Source: Streptomyces sp. YIM 130001 (GTDB lineage: Bacteria > Actinomycetota > Actinomycetes > Streptomycetales > Streptomycetaceae). Taken from it: DNA of 64,000 bases. Location of the stretch: the NCBI RefSeq assembly GCF_003574445.1, contig NZ_KZ984550.1:434001-498000 (forward strand). The letters are read 5' to 3'. Shown here in pieces: positions 49,507 through 59,261 of this stretch (position 1 is its first letter; each line of letters starts with the position of its first letter). A program made the position numbers and the translations under genes. The notes below the pieces were generated by a model that saw only the letters and a program-made list of their open reading frames with translations, was not told the origin of the DNA and did no database searches.

Positions 49507-52350
49507 TCACTTCTTGCGGCGACGGCCCTTCTGCGCCTTGCGGCGCTCCGCACGCGTCATGCCGTCCGCGGACGAGCGCACCGCGGTGCCGTCCTCGTCC
49601 TCGGTGGTGAAGTCGCCCTCCACGACGCCGCCTTCGCCGTCCACCGTGGGGGCCGAGAAGTGCAGCCGGTCCGGACGCTGCGGTGCGTCGAGGCCCTTGG
49701 CGCGGATCTCCGGCCGGGCGCCCGCGGGCACGGCGTCCTGCTTGTCCTGCTTGCTGAGCGAGGTCTGCTCGGCGGCGTCCACCGGGACCTCCTCGACCTG
49801 CTGCTCGACCTGGACCTCCAGGTTGAACAGGTAGCCGACGGACTCCTCCTTGATGCCCTCCATCATGGCGGTGAACATGTCGAAGCCCTCCCGCTGGTAC
49901 TCGACCAGCGGGTCCTTCTGGGCCATCGCCCGCAGGCCGATGCCCTCCTGCAGGTAGTCCATCTCGTAGAGGTGCTCACGCCACTTGCGGTCCAGGACCG
50001 AAAGGACCACGCGGCGCTCGAGCTCACGCATGATCTCCGAGCCGAGCTGCTCCTCGCGGGCCTCGTACTGCTCGTTGATGTCGTCCTTGATCGACTCACC
50101 GATGAACTCGGCGGTGAGCCCCGCCCGGTCGCCCGCGGCGTCCTCGAGGTCCTCCACCGTGACCTTGACCGGGTAGAGCTGCTTGAACGCGCCCCACAGC
50201 CTGTCCAGGTCCCACTCCTCGGCGAAGCCCTCGGCGGTCTCGGCCTGGATGTACGCGTCGATGGTGTCGTTCATGAAGTGCTGGATCTGCTCGTGCAGGT
50301 CCTCGCCCTCGAGGACGCGGCGGCGCTCGCCGTAGATGACCTCGCGCTGGCGGTTGAGCACCTCGTCGTACTTCAGGACGTTCTTACGCGTCTCGAAGTT
50401 CTGCTGCTCGACCTGCGACTGGGCGGAGGCGATGGCGCGGGTGACCATCTTGTTCTCGATGGGGACGTCGTCCGGGACGTTGGCCATGGCCATCACGCGC
50501 TCGACCATCTGCGCCTTGAACAGCCGCATCAGGTCGTCACCGAGGGAGAGGTAGAAGCGGGACTCGCCCGGGTCACCCTGTCGTCCGGAACGACCGCGCA
50601 GCTGGTTGTCGATACGGCGCGACTCGTGGCGCTCGGTGCCGAGCACGTACAGACCGCCGAGTTCGGTGACCTCGTCGTGCTCGTCCTGGACGGCTTGCTC
50701 GGCCTGCTCCAGAGCGGCAGGCAGCGCGGCCGCCCACTCCTCGATGTGCTCCTCCGGGTCGAGACCCTGCTGCCTGAGCGCGGCCTCCGCGAGGTCCTCC
50801 GGGTTGCCGCCGAGCTTGATGTCGGTGCCTCGGCCGGCCATGTTCGTCGCGACCGTGACCGAGCCCTTGCGGCCCGCCTGGGCGACGATCGGCGCCTCCC
50901 GGTCGTGCTGCTTGGCGTTGAGCACCTCGTGCGGGACGCCGCGCTTGGACAGCTGCTGCGAGAGGTACTCGGACTTCTCGACCGAGGTCGTACCGACCAG
51001 GATCGGCTGGCCCTCGCCGTGCTTCTCGACGATGTCGTCCACGACCGCGTCGAACTTCGCCTTCTCCGTGCGGTAGATCAGGTCCGACTGGTCGATGCGG
51101 ACCATCGGCCGGTTGGTCGGGATCGGCACCACACCGAGCTTGTAGATCTGCTGGAACTCGGCGGCCTCGGTCATCGCCGTACCGGTCATGCCGGACAGGC
51201 CGCTCTTGTAGCCCTCGCGCTTGTAGAGGCGGAAGAAGTTCTGCAGGGTGATCGTGGCGAGCGTCTGGTTCTCGTCCTTGATGTCCACCCCTTCCTTCGC
51301 CTCGATCGCCTGGTGCATGCCCTCGTTGTACCGGCGGCCGGCGAGGATACGGCCGGTGTGCTCGTCGACGATCATGACCTCGCCGTCGATGACGACGTAG
51401 TCCTTGTCGTTCTTGAACAGTTCCTTGGCCTTGATGGCGTTGTTCAAGTAGCCGACCAGCGGGGTGTTCACCGACTCGTAGAGGTTGTCGATGCCCAGCC
51501 AGTCCTCGACCTTGGCGACGCCGGACTCGTGGATGGCGACCGTGCGCTTCTTCTCGTCGACCTCGTAGTCGCCGGTCTCCTCGATGCCCTTCAGCTGGTT
51601 GCCCGCCTCGCCCTTGGTGAGGCGGGTGACGAGCTTGGCGAAGTCGCCGTACCACTTCGTGGCCTGGTCGGCGGGGCCGGAGATGATCAGCGGCGTACGC
51701 GCCTCGTCGACGAGGATCGAGTCGACCTCGTCGACCACCGCGAAGTTGTGGCCGCGCTGGACGAGCTCGTCCTTCGACCAGGCCATGTTGTCGCGGAGGT
51801 AGTCGAAGCCGAACTCGTTGTTCGTGCCGTAGGTGATGTCGCAGTTGTACTGCTCGCGGCGCTGCGCGGGCGTCATGTTGGCGACGATGCAACCGACGGT
51901 CAGGCCAAGGAACCTGTGGACCCGGCCCATCATCTCGGAGTCGCGCTCGGCCAGGTAGTCGTTGACCGTGATGAGGTGAACGCCCTTGCCCGACAGGGCA
52001 TTGAGGTACATGGGCAGCGTGCCGACCAGGGTCTTGCCCTCGCCCGTCTTCATCTCGGCCACGTAGCCGAGGTGCAGGGCGGCACCGCCCATGACCTGGA
52101 CGTCGTAGTGCCGCTGGCCGAGCACGCGCTTGGCGGCCTCGCGGACGGTCGCGAACGCCTCGGGGAGCAGATCGTCCAGGCTCTCGCCGTCGGCGAAGCG
52201 TTCCTTGTACTCATCGGTCAGGGCGCGCAGCTCGGCGTCGGAGAGGCTGACGAAGTCCTCTTCGATGGAGTTGACCTGGTCCGCGATGCGGTGCAGTTTG
52301 CGCAGGATCTTTCCTTCGCCTGCACGCATGATCTTGTTGAAGACGGACAC
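49507..52350 (-). CDS. secA: Preprotein translocase ATPase SecA
   Basis: 947 residues, normal for streptomycete SecA. The motor of the Sec pathway, driving unfolded precursors through SecYEG. Walker [12 protein letters not shown] (~102), DEAD-type box [18 protein letters not shown] (~200), preprotein-crosslinking region, second nucleotide domain with [45 protein letters not shown] and [19 protein letters not shown]. The C-terminus is an acidic linker ending [15 protein letters not shown] and lacks the CxC zinc/SecB-binding tail, as usual in actinobacterial SecA1. GTG 52350 ([13 protein letters not shown]) with AAGGAG upstream; longer readings upstream are not SecA-like. Single-gene unit with a strong terminator. 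Confidence 0.97.
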   Translation of the reverse strand: MSVFNKIMRAGEGKILRKLHRIADQVNSIEEDFVSLSDAELRALTDEYKERFADGESLDDLLPEAFATVREAAKRVLGQRHYDVQVMGGAALHLGYVAEMKTGEGKTLVGTLPMYLNALSGKGVHLITVNDYLAERDSEMMGRVHRFLGLTVGCIVANMTPAQRREQYNCDITYGTNNEFGFDYLRDNMAWSKDELVQRGHNFAVVDEVDSILVDEARTPLIISGPADQATKWYGDFAKLVTRLTKGEAGNQLKGIEETGDYEVDEKKRTVAIHESGVAKVEDWLGIDNLYESVNTPLVGYLNNAIKAKELFKNDKDYVVIDGEVMIVDEHTGRILAGRRYNEGMHQAIEAKEGVDIKDENQTLATITLQNFFRLYKREGYKSGLSGMTGTAMTEAAEFQQIYKLGVVPIPTNRPMVRIDQSDLIYRTEKAKFDAVVDDIVEKHGEGQPILVGTTSVEKSEYLSQQLSKRGVPHEVLNAKQHDREAPIVAQAGRKGSVTVATNMAGRGTDIKLGGNPEDLAEAALRQQGLDPEEHIEEWAAALPAALEQAEQAVQDEHDEVTELGGLYVLGTERHESRRIDNQLRGRSGRQGDPGESRFYLSLGDDLMRLFKAQMVERVMAMANVPDDVPIENKMVTRAIASAQSQVEQQNFETRKNVLKYDEVLNRQREVIYGERRRVLEGEDLHEQIQHFMNDTIDAYIQAETAEGFAEEWDLDRLWGAFKQLYPVKVTVEDLEDAAGDRAGLTAEFIGESIKDDINEQYEAREEQLGSEIMRELERRVVLSVLDRKWREHLYEMDYLQEGIGLRAMAQKDPLVEYQREGFDMFTAMMEGIKEESVGYLFNLEVQVEQQVEEVPVDAAEQTSLSKQDKQDAVPAGARPEIRAKGLDAPQRPDRLHFSAPTVDGEGGVVEGDFTTEDEDGTAVRSSADGMTRAERRKAQKGRRRKK

Positions 52351-52593
52351 GAGGGTTGGTCTCCTTGCCGGTCGGGCCTGGCGCGGTCGGGTTCTGAACG
52401 GTGCGGGCACGGCAGATGGCACCCACCGCAACGGCCATCGTAAGCGAGGACCCCACCGCCCCGGGAGGTCCGGCCCACAAGGCGGCCACCACGACCTTCG
52501 TGAACCCTTCAGCACAACGTCCGGCAGCCCGAGAAGGTGCCGGTCCACGGCAAATTGCTCGCTGTCCGCCGCCGCGTCGACCACAATCCGTGC

Positions 52594-53175
52594 ATGGAGC
52601 CGATCACGCTGAGCACCGAGCGCCTGTTGCTGCGCACGCCCGTCGCGGCGGACACCCCCGCAGTGTTCGAGGCGTGCCAGGATCCCATGATCCAGCGCTG
52701 GACGACCGTGCCGTCGCCCTACGCACGCGTGGACGCGGAAATCTTCACCGAGCGCCTGGTCCCGGACGGCTGGCGGGACTCGACGATGTACACCCTGGCG
52801 GCGTTCCGGCACGACGCCCCGGCCTCCGGGGACATCGTCGCCATGCTGGGGCTCAGCGCCCGCGGGACGGGTGTTTTCGAGCTCGGCTTCTGGGCCCATC
52901 CGCGCCACCGGGGCAACGGCTACACGGTCGAGGCGTCCGACGCCTTCTGCCGCTGGGGGATGCAGCACCACGGCATGGACCGGATCGAGTGGCGTGCCGA
53001 GGTCGGCAACCACGCCTCGCGGGCCGTGGCCGAGAAGTCCGGTTTCAGCTTCGAGGGCACCCTGCGCTCCGCGATCCTGAACCACGGCACCTGGCGGGAC
53101 TGCTGGATCGGATCCCTGCTCCCCGCCGACCTCGGACTCCCCTCCCACGCCCCGTACTTGCCGGCCCCCTCCTGA
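52594..53175 (+). CDS. GNAT family N-acetyltransferase (RimJ/RimL-like)
   Basis: 193 residues. [20 protein letters not shown] opens the Acetyltransf_3 (RimJ/RimL) fold; the acetyl-CoA loop is [20 protein letters not shown] and the C-terminal strand-helix [20 protein letters not shown] followed by FSFEGTLR is diagnostic. Family members acetylate protein N-termini, antibiotics or small molecules; no evidence chooses. ATG 52594, with no clear ribosome-binding site. The 243-base gap to divergent secA has nothing further I can identify. Confidence 0.87.
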   Translation: MEPITLSTERLLLRTPVAADTPAVFEACQDPMIQRWTTVPSPYARVDAEIFTERLVPDGWRDSTMYTLAAFRHDAPASGDIVAMLGLSARGTGVFELGFWAHPRHRGNGYTVEASDAFCRWGMQHHGMDRIEWRAEVGNHASRAVAEKSGFSFEGTLRSAILNHGTWRDCWIGSLLPADLGLPSHAPYLPAPS

Positions 53176-53269
53176 AGCCGGCCCGCCCCGCCGGCGCACC
53201 CAGACCGTCTCGCGAACGACTTTCCGCAGGCCATCCCCGGCTGTCAGTGCCGGGCTCTACGGTACGAAC

Positions 53270-54457
53270 ATGACGTCCGCCGCACCCGCCCCCGAAGTCT
53301 CCCTCTCCGCCGACGAGGCCCGCCGCATCGCCCTGCGCGCCCAGGGCTTCCTGGGCGCCCCGGACAGGCGCGGCGCGGTGCAGGGCGTGCTGCGCCGCCT
53401 CGGGGCAGTCCAGCTCGACACGATCTCCGTCCTCGCCCGCTCCCACGAGCTCATCCCGTACGCACGCCTGGGGTCCGTGGGCCGCCCGGCGGTGGAATCG
53501 GCCTACTGGACGCCGTACGGCACGGGCGCGCCCCACACGTTCGAGTACTGGTCGCACGCCGCGTGCATCCTGCCCATCGAGGAGTGGCCGCACTTCGCCT
53601 TCCGCAGGCGTGCCTACCGTACGAGGCCGCACTGGCACCACGAGCTGAAGGCCTCCGCGTACGACCAGGTCATCAAGCAGCTGGAGGCCGAGGGCCCACT
53701 CACCGCCACGGAACTGGGCGGCGCGAAGAACAAGGGCGAGTGGTGGGACTGGTCCGAGTCCAAGGTCGCCGTCGAGCGCGCACTGATGTACGGCGAGGTG
53801 GTCTGCACGGAGCGCCGCGGCTGGAAGCGGGTGTACGACCTCGCCGAGCGCGCCATTCCGGACGCCGTGCTGCACGACGACCTGGCCGACGCCGAGTGCC
53901 TGCGCCGCCTGGTCCGTCAGGCGGGCGAGGCCCTGGGCGTGGGCACCAGGGCGGACATCGCCGACTACCACCGGATCAAGTCGGAGCAGTTCGACTCGGT
54001 GGTCGCGGACTCCGGTCTGGTGCCGGTGTCGGTGGCGGGCTGGCCGAAGCAGGCCTGGGCCGATCCGGCCGCCCTGGCGAGCGCACCGCGCGGCCGGCAC
54101 CGCACCACGCTGCTGTCGCCCTTCGACTCGCTGATCTGGGAGCGGGCCCGCACCGAGCGGATCTTCGGCTTCACCCATCGCCTGGAGGCCTACGTCCCCA
54201 GGCCGAAGCGGATCTACGGGTACTTCGCGATGCCGCTGCTCGCCGGCGGGCGTCTGCACGGCCGAGTCGACCCGGCCCGCGAGGGCAGCACCCTGGTGGC
54301 CCGCCACGCGTCCCTGGACAGCCCGAAGGCGGTCGAGCCGATGGCCAGGGCGCTCAGGGAAGCGGCCTCCTGGGTCGACTGCTCGGACGTACGGGTGGAG
54401 CGGGTCAGTCCGGCGGAACTGCACGCGCCGCTGGTCTCAGCTCTCGCGTCCGTGTGA
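53270..54457 (+). CDS. YcaQ-type DNA crosslink-repair glycosylase (winged-helix)
   Basis: 395 residues, the HTH_42/YcaQ family. E. coli YcaQ and the Streptomyces azinomycin-resistance protein AZL unhook interstrand crosslinks. The N-terminal winged-helix region reads SADEARRIALRAQGFLG; the catalytic loop LGAVQLDTISVLARSHELIP holds a Gln-Leu-Asp of the QxD type described for YcaQ rather than AZL's QxQ. Further conserved pieces are EYWSHAACILPIEEWPHF, WWDWSESKVAVERALMYGEV, LLSPFDSLIWERARTERIFG and RPKRIYGYFAMPLLAGG. ATG 53270 without a Shine-Dalgarno; a leaderless transcript is possible. Single gene; protects against alkylating crosslinkers by inference. Confidence 0.9.
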   Translation: MTSAAPAPEVSLSADEARRIALRAQGFLGAPDRRGAVQGVLRRLGAVQLDTISVLARSHELIPYARLGSVGRPAVESAYWTPYGTGAPHTFEYWSHAACILPIEEWPHFAFRRRAYRTRPHWHHELKASAYDQVIKQLEAEGPLTATELGGAKNKGEWWDWSESKVAVERALMYGEVVCTERRGWKRVYDLAERAIPDAVLHDDLADAECLRRLVRQAGEALGVGTRADIADYHRIKSEQFDSVVADSGLVPVSVAGWPKQAWADPAALASAPRGRHRTTLLSPFDSLIWERARTERIFGFTHRLEAYVPRPKRIYGYFAMPLLAGGRLHGRVDPAREGSTLVARHASLDSPKAVEPMARALREAASWVDCSDVRVERVSPAELHAPLVSALASV

Positions 54458-54470
54458 GCCGAGGGCGGTT

Positions 54471-54493
54471 CGGCGGCCGCTGCAGGGCCGCCG
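54471..54493. terminator. Bidirectional terminator
   Basis: CGGCGGCC (54471-54478) pairs with GGCCGCCG (54486-54493), followed by TTATT, between the glycosylase stop (54457) and the convergent regulator stop (54498). Confidence 0.75.
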
Positions 54494-54497
54494 TTAT

Positions 54498-55241
54498 TCA
54501 GCGGATCTCGAGAATCTTTTCGCGCATGGCATAGACCACTGCTTCCATCCGGGAGTGCAACTGCAGTTTCTCCAGGATATTGCGCACGTGATTCTTGACC
54601 GTGTTCTCGGAGATGAACAACTCCTTGGCGATATCACGGTTGTTCATTCCGGTGGCGACGAGTTTCAGCACTTCCAGTTCACGCTCGGTGAGCCGCGGCG
54701 CCGGCACGAGGCGTCGCTCATCGGTCCGCTGGATCATCGACTTGAACTCGGTCAGCAGCTTCGACGCCATGGACGGGCTGATCTGCGACTGCCCGTCGGC
54801 AACGGCGCGGATGGCGGTGGCGACCTCGTCCGTGGAGATCTCCTTGAGCAGATAGCCGGTGGCGCCCGCCTTGATCGCGTCGTAGAGGTCGGCTTCCTCG
54901 TCGCTGATCGTCAGCATGATGATCTTGGCGCTGGGGGCCACCTCCTTGATCGAGGTGCACGCCTCGATCCCGCCCCGCTTCGGCATCCGTACGTCCATCA
55001 GCACGATGTCGGGCAGCAGGTCGGCGGCCTTGTCGACGGCCTCGGCCCCGTCCGCGGCCTCGCCGATGACCTCGATGCCCTCCTCGTGGGCCAGGACAAT
55101 CTCGAGGCCGCGGCGGAAGAGCGCGTGATCGTCCACCACAAGGACCCGGATGGGTTCCTTGGCGGTCGCGCCCATGTCCGCGCCGATGCCATGGACGCCG
55201 TCGTCGGCCTCGTTACGCATCGGTCCGAAACTGTCCGCCAT
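54498..55241 (-). CDS. Orphan NarL/LuxR-type response regulator
   Basis: 247 residues. A ~30-residue N-terminal extension, receiver domain with [13 protein letters not shown] and phosphoacceptor D83 (IVLMDVRMP), conserved K in GYLLKEIS, and a C-terminal LuxR-type helix-turn-helix ([20 protein letters not shown], then [17 protein letters not shown]). ATG 55241 has GGAGGAACG directly before it, which fixes the start. No histidine kinase gene is adjacent, so the partner is elsewhere or absent. From memory the S. coelicolor gene at this place (SCO3008) was studied as an orphan regulator affecting development and antibiotic production (orrA); I have not verified this. Separated from hpf by the hpf terminator. 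Confidence 0.92.
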   Translation of the reverse strand: MADSFGPMRNEADDGVHGIGADMGATAKEPIRVLVVDDHALFRRGLEIVLAHEEGIEVIGEAADGAEAVDKAADLLPDIVLMDVRMPKRGGIEACTSIKEVAPSAKIIMLTISDEEADLYDAIKAGATGYLLKEISTDEVATAIRAVADGQSQISPSMASKLLTEFKSMIQRTDERRLVPAPRLTERELEVLKLVATGMNNRDIAKELFISENTVKNHVRNILEKLQLHSRMEAVVYAMREKILEIR

Positions 55242-55373
55242 CGTTCCTCCCCCTGAAGGCCGTGGCCTGATTACAAGTGGCACTCCAACCCGCGCCGACA
55301 GCACATGGGTTGGCCTGCACACCCATGCTTTCATGACTGGACGGCGACCCGGTGCCCGTAGGGGGCGCATCAG

Positions 55374-55411
55374 GGTGCCCCTGGCGGCGCGCAACGCGCT
55401 CCAGGGGCACC
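55374..55411 (-). terminator. hpf terminator
   Basis: GGTGCCCCTGG (55374-55384) pairs with CCAGGGGCACC (55401-55411); inside, GCGCG (55387-55391) pairs with CGCGC (55395-55399). It begins 21 bases after the hpf stop. The regulator's promoter should lie in the remaining 130 bases (55242-55373). Confidence 0.9.
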
Positions 55412-55432
55412 ACGGAAACGGTCACCGATGCG

Positions 55433-56125
55433 TCATCCGCCGAGTGCGCCGCCCGCGTCCGCGGACTGCGGCTTCGTCACCATCGGGTCGGTGTTCAGGT
55501 GGATGACGCCGTAGTCGTAGGCGTGACGGCGGTAGACGACGCTGGGCTCCTTGGTCTCGGAGTCGACGAACAGATAGAAGTCGTGCCCGACCAACTCCAT
55601 CTCGTAGAGCGCCTGGTCGAGCGTCATGGGTGCGGCGACGTGGCTCTTCTCGCGGACCACCAGAGGGCCTTCGCCCTGCACCTCGAGGGAACCCACGCGC
55701 CTGGTCGGCACGTCCTCCCCGGTCTCGTCCGCGGCGAGGTCGCCCTCTCCGTTCAGGACCGCCGTGCCGGGGACCACCTCGGCGACCTCGGCGGCCGAGA
55801 TACGGCCGTTGCCCCGGCGGGTGGAGCGCTTGCTGTGCTGCTTGCGCAGCCGCGCCTCCAGCTTCTCCTGCGCCAGATCGAGCGCCGCGTACGCGTCGCT
55901 CGCCGCCGCCTCCGCGCGGATCACCGGCCCCCGGGTACGGAGTGTGATCTCCACCCGGTCGGAACGGTCAGCCTGTCGCGGGTTGGGCTCCTTGGACACC
56001 TCGACGTCGAGGCTGATCACCTTGCCGTCGAGCTTCTGGATCTTGTCCAGCTTCAGCTTCTCGGCCACGTGCTTGCGGAACCGCTCGGGCACCTCGGTCT
56101 TGCGGCCCTTGACGACGATGTCCAC
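55433..56125 (-). CDS. hpf: Long-form ribosome hibernation promoting factor
   Basis: 230 residues, the long HPF form. The N-terminal S30AE domain (MDIVVKGRKTEVPERFRKHV to ~residue 105, with VSLDVEV-type strands and AYAALDLAQEKLEARLRKQH) binds the 30S decoding centre; a ~60-residue acidic linker follows, then the C-terminal dimerisation domain (MTLDQALYEMELVGHDFYLF, VVYRRHAYDYGVIHL) that pairs two ribosomes into 100S dimers in resting or stressed cells. GTG 56125 has GGAG six bases upstream, which decides the start against longer in-frame readings. Preceded by a 313-base control region and followed by its own terminator, so it can be induced independently. Confidence 0.93.
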   Translation of the reverse strand: MDIVVKGRKTEVPERFRKHVAEKLKLDKIQKLDGKVISLDVEVSKEPNPRQADRSDRVEITLRTRGPVIRAEAAASDAYAALDLAQEKLEARLRKQHSKRSTRRGNGRISAAEVAEVVPGTAVLNGEGDLAADETGEDVPTRRVGSLEVQGEGPLVVREKSHVAAPMTLDQALYEMELVGHDFYLFVDSETKEPSVVYRRHAYDYGVIHLNTDPMVTKPQSADAGGALGG

Positions 56126-56438
56126 GCAGAACTCCGTTCCCGGATCGCTCCGCTCCGTGCGGCGGAGCATCTCCCTTTTGCACCAGGCTCCGGTATGCGC
56201 CGGAGCCTCGGACTCGGTGACTTCCACCTCCTCCTCCCCCGGGGACAAGATCCACACCCCCGCAAGAACGAGTGGTTACAGAAACCCGCGCCGGCATTTC
56301 GGGAGGCGAGGGACAGCGTCCACCATTCCTCACAACCGAACATATCCCGGCCGGACGGATACCGTCACCCTCTGACCTGACGTACCTCCGTTCAGGCGAA
56401 TTTGAACTCTCTCTACCTGCAACGATGCAAGTTCCCCA
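56126..56438. promoter_or_regulatory. hpf upstream region with two inverted repeats
   Basis: 313 gene-free bases, locally less GC-rich than its surroundings. GTTCA-N8-TGAAC (56390-56407) and CCTGCAACGATGCAAG (56416-56431, TGCA arms) are inverted repeats suited to dimeric regulators. hpf genes are commonly under stress and growth-phase control; I cannot assign sigma-factor boxes. The repeats lie ~265-305 bases from the hpf start and just after comF. Confidence 0.45.
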
Positions 56439-57251
56439 TCAGTTCCGGTTTATTTCGAAAGAATCCGGCGAGGCCGCGATCACCGCCGCCCTCGTTCGAC
56501 TCTTCACCGTCGATTCCCCTCTCTGTGCGAGGCGTACGACGCGGGCGGCTTCGGCGAGTGAGGCCCCGGTCGTCATCAGATCGTCGACAACCACGACCCG
56601 CCGCCCCGCAAGCAGCCTGCCCACGCCCGGCGCCAGTTCGAGCGCGCCCCGCAGATTCGCCTGCCGCTCGCGGGAGTTGAGCCCCGACTGGTCCGCGACC
56701 ACCCGGCCGTGGCGCAGCGCAGGCACGACTTCCGCCGGCGCACCCGCTCTGCGCAATCTCCGCGCAGCGGCCAGCGCCATGCGCCGCGTCGGGTCGTGCC
56801 CACGTCTGCCCACGATCCGTCGGGCGGACGGCATGGGCACCAGCAGCACAGGCCGCTCCGAGCACACCCGCAAGGCACGCCCTCGGTGAGGGCGGGGCCA
56901 CGGCCCCGCATCCACCGTCGTACCGGTGCGGGTACCCACTTCCCCCGCGTTACGCACCTCCATCTCGCCCTCGCCCACCACACCCGCGAGCGCCCGCCCC
57001 AAGGCGTCCGCCAGCACCATCGCACCTCGCTCCTTGTGCGCCAGCAATACCGAGCGCACCGCATCCGCGTACGGCGCCGCCGCGTGCACCACCGGCAACC
57101 CGGCCGGCTCCGGCGAGGGCCTCACCCGGCCCGGCACCCGCCCCCACAACTCCTCACCACAGGCCTCGCACAACACCGCGCGCCCGCGCCCGCACCCCGC
57201 GCAATCGACCGGCAACACCAAGTCGGCGACGTCTCTCCAGATCGTCCGCAT
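56439..57251 (-). CDS. comF: ComF family phosphoribosyltransferase-like protein
   Basis: 270 residues. Four cysteines in CAGCGRGRAVLCEACGEELW form the N-terminal zinc-binding motif; the C-terminal phosphoribosyltransferase domain has VLLVPMPSARRIVGRRGHDP, QSGLNSRERQANLRGALEL and the PRPP-binding loop VVVVDDLMTTGASL. ComF proteins are needed for DNA uptake in competent bacteria; in actinobacteria the gene is conserved between lpqB and hpf and its function is unclear. ATG 57251 chosen; an in-frame start 36 bases upstream (57287) is less likely. Same direction as lpqB, 153 bases downstream of it. Confidence 0.9.
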   Translation of the reverse strand: MRTIWRDVADLVLPVDCAGCGRGRAVLCEACGEELWGRVPGRVRPSPEPAGLPVVHAAAPYADAVRSVLLAHKERGAMVLADALGRALAGVVGEGEMEVRNAGEVGTRTGTTVDAGPWPRPHRGRALRVCSERPVLLVPMPSARRIVGRRGHDPTRRMALAAARRLRRAGAPAEVVPALRHGRVVADQSGLNSRERQANLRGALELAPGVGRLLAGRRVVVVDDLMTTGASLAEAARVVRLAQRGESTVKSRTRAAVIAASPDSFEINRN

Positions 57252-57339
57252 GCATCCACTCTGCCCACGAAACGGGCATCCCGCCACCCCTGTGGAAAAC
57301 TCCGGCCGAGACCGCCAATTCGCCTCTCACCAGGCAGGA

Positions 57340-57379
57340 TTCAGTGGTACAAGCCCCCAGGTTCAGCGGTACAAGCCCC
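57340..57379. repeat. 22-bp direct repeat after lpqB
   Basis: TTCAGTGGTACAAGCCCC (57340-57357) recurs as TTCAGCGGTACAAGCCCC (57362-57379), one mismatch, period 22. It lies 25-65 bases downstream of the lpqB stop in the 153-base gap before comF. Could be a protein-binding site for comF expression or a recent slippage product. Confidence 0.65.
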
Positions 57380-57404
57380 ACACCGCACCATCAGCCGCCT
57401 GCAC

Positions 57405-59261
57405 TCACCCCGGGTAGACCGGAGCCGAACCTTCCTTGAGTACGGTCCGCCAGTTCGCCCCCTGCGCCAGCCGCACGATCCCGTCCTCGGAATGGGCCAC
57501 CAGCGGCAGCCGGTCGTCCTCCGAAGCCGCGATCTCCGTGGCCCCGGTCAGCCCCGGCAACGTGGGGCCCAACGACACGGAGCCGTCGCTCTGCACATAG
57601 CGCAACTGCTGCACCCCGCCGGCCTCCTTGCCCACCACGACGAGCCGGCTCCCCCCGGCCCAGGACATCGCGGTGACCTCCTCCATCTGCGGTGCGGCCA
57701 GGCGCAGTTCCCTGACATCCACCACCGGCTCGTCGGGCGTACCCTCACGCTCGACGCGCCCCACCTTGAGCGACACGGTCCCTTCGTCCTCGACGAGCAG
57801 CGCGACCCGCGCACCGTCCGCCGAGACCCGGACGGACTTGATCCGCCCGTCGCCCAGCCCGGCGACCCTCACCTCGGTCGGGGCGCCCTCGCCCTCGGGA
57901 AGCCACAGAAGACGCGGGTTCTCAGGATCCTGATCGGCCACCCACAGATCGCCCCTGCCGTCCCAACTGGGCGCCGTCAGCCGGTCCTCCTCCTTCTTGG
58001 CCTTGCTGCGCACCTTCGTACGCTCCAGCGAGCCACCGGCAAGCAGCGAGCCGACGAACAGCGAATTGCCGTCGTTCGACACCCCTGCCGCCCGGTCCTC
58101 GGCCCGCGACACGGCCACCGTGCGGAACTCCTGCTCCCCCGCACCGAACGGCCCGGACACCGGCTCCACGTCATCGCCGTTCTTCGGCATCCGGACCAAC
58201 TGACCCTTGTCGTCGACGAAGTACTGGTACGCCAGCGTGCCCGCCGTGTGATGCGGAGCCACACCGTCCGCCTGGTCCGCGTCGAGAGCGCACAGCCGCG
58301 AGCCGTTGGACCGCTGCAGTTCGATCTCCTCGATACCCGTGGAGGTGAGGTCCTGCAGAGTGAAGAAGAGCTGCGCCGCCATGTTCACGCAGCGGTCCTG
58401 CCGTATGCCGTCCGCCTTGCGGTTCAGCGGCACCTTCAGGCGGTTCTGGTCGTCCGGCGAGAGCGACTTGGTGCCCTTCTTCAGAGCCGTGCCGGTCGGG
58501 AAGCGCGAACTGACCACCGGGTTCAGCCAGTCCGTCGGCCCCTCCAGGAGGGACTTCACCGACTGGGTCACCGGATCTATCCGCTTGCGTACGTAGACCG
58601 GATCCGCCACCAGCGGGGCCTGGCCTGCACTGTCGCCGTCCGAGGACGAACGCGAAGCGAAGTAGTACTTGTTGACCGAGAGATAGATCCGCTTGAAGTC
58701 CGACTCACCGAGCACCACGCCTTCGGGCAGGTCCTCGATGCGCCATTCGTCGCCGTCCTTGCCCTTCTGCTTCGTGAGATGCAGCGTCTCGGCGTACGGG
58801 CCCTCGTCCGACTCGTAGGCGCGCTTCGCATTGATCGTGGCGATCTTGCGGCCGGTCAGGCCGTAGGTGAACCCACCGCCGTCCCGGTCGTTGCTCGTCC
58901 GGTCCGGGTCCCGGTTCGGCCCGTCCGCGAGGACCGTGGTGGCACTGCCCGGCTGCCAGCCCTCGGAGGCCTCGTCGGTGAGGTACTTGCGGGCCATCGC
59001 ATAGTCCGCCTCGTCGCTGGTCAGGGCCTCGAGGAAACCCTCGACGATCTCCGCGGGCGGTGCTCCGTCCCGCGGCGGCACCCCGAAGACGCGCACCTGG
59101 GAGTCGCCCTGCGCGGGGACGTCCACGGGCCCCGCGCCACCGCTGTCGGGCATCGAGGCGCAGCCGGTCAGCAGCACACCGCCGCACGCCCAGAGCGCCA
59201 CGCCCTTGCGCCGGCCGCGGCGGCCGCTCGTCCCGGCCCGTCGCCCGCCGTCAGACCTCAC
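57405..59261 (-). CDS. lpqB: MtrAB-associated lipoprotein LpqB
   Basis: 618 residues. Lipoprotein signal with a twin-arginine-rich basic start (RRAGTSGRRGRRK), hydrophobic ALWACGGVLL and lipobox LLTGC (Cys34). The N-terminal part has GerMN-like segments (VEGFLEALTSDEADYAMARK, VKSLLEGPTDWLNPVVSSRF), and the C-terminal ~350 residues repeat beta-propeller blades with RxxxS-A-DG patterns (GDGRIKSVRVSADGARVALL). In mycobacteria LpqB binds the extracellular domain of MtrB and modulates its signalling (family knowledge). GTG 59261 overlaps the mtrB end by 11 bp, with a GGGAGGGG upstream, showing translational coupling. Confidence 0.93.
   Translation of the reverse strand: MRSDGGRRAGTSGRRGRRKGVALWACGGVLLTGCASMPDSGGAGPVDVPAQGDSQVRVFGVPPRDGAPPAEIVEGFLEALTSDEADYAMARKYLTDEASEGWQPGSATTVLADGPNRDPDRTSNDRDGGGFTYGLTGRKIATINAKRAYESDEGPYAETLHLTKQKGKDGDEWRIEDLPEGVVLGESDFKRIYLSVNKYYFASRSSSDGDSAGQAPLVADPVYVRKRIDPVTQSVKSLLEGPTDWLNPVVSSRFPTGTALKKGTKSLSPDDQNRLKVPLNRKADGIRQDRCVNMAAQLFFTLQDLTSTGIEEIELQRSNGSRLCALDADQADGVAPHHTAGTLAYQYFVDDKGQLVRMPKNGDDVEPVSGPFGAGEQEFRTVAVSRAEDRAAGVSNDGNSLFVGSLLAGGSLERTKVRSKAKKEEDRLTAPSWDGRGDLWVADQDPENPRLLWLPEGEGAPTEVRVAGLGDGRIKSVRVSADGARVALLVEDEGTVSLKVGRVEREGTPDEPVVDVRELRLAAPQMEEVTAMSWAGGSRLVVVGKEAGGVQQLRYVQSDGSVSLGPTLPGLTGATEIAASEDDRLPLVAHSEDGIVRLAQGANWRTVLKEGSAPVYPG

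Noticed and set aside
49660..52443. A 927-codon plus-strand open frame
   Set aside because: Antisense to secA, whose identity is certain.
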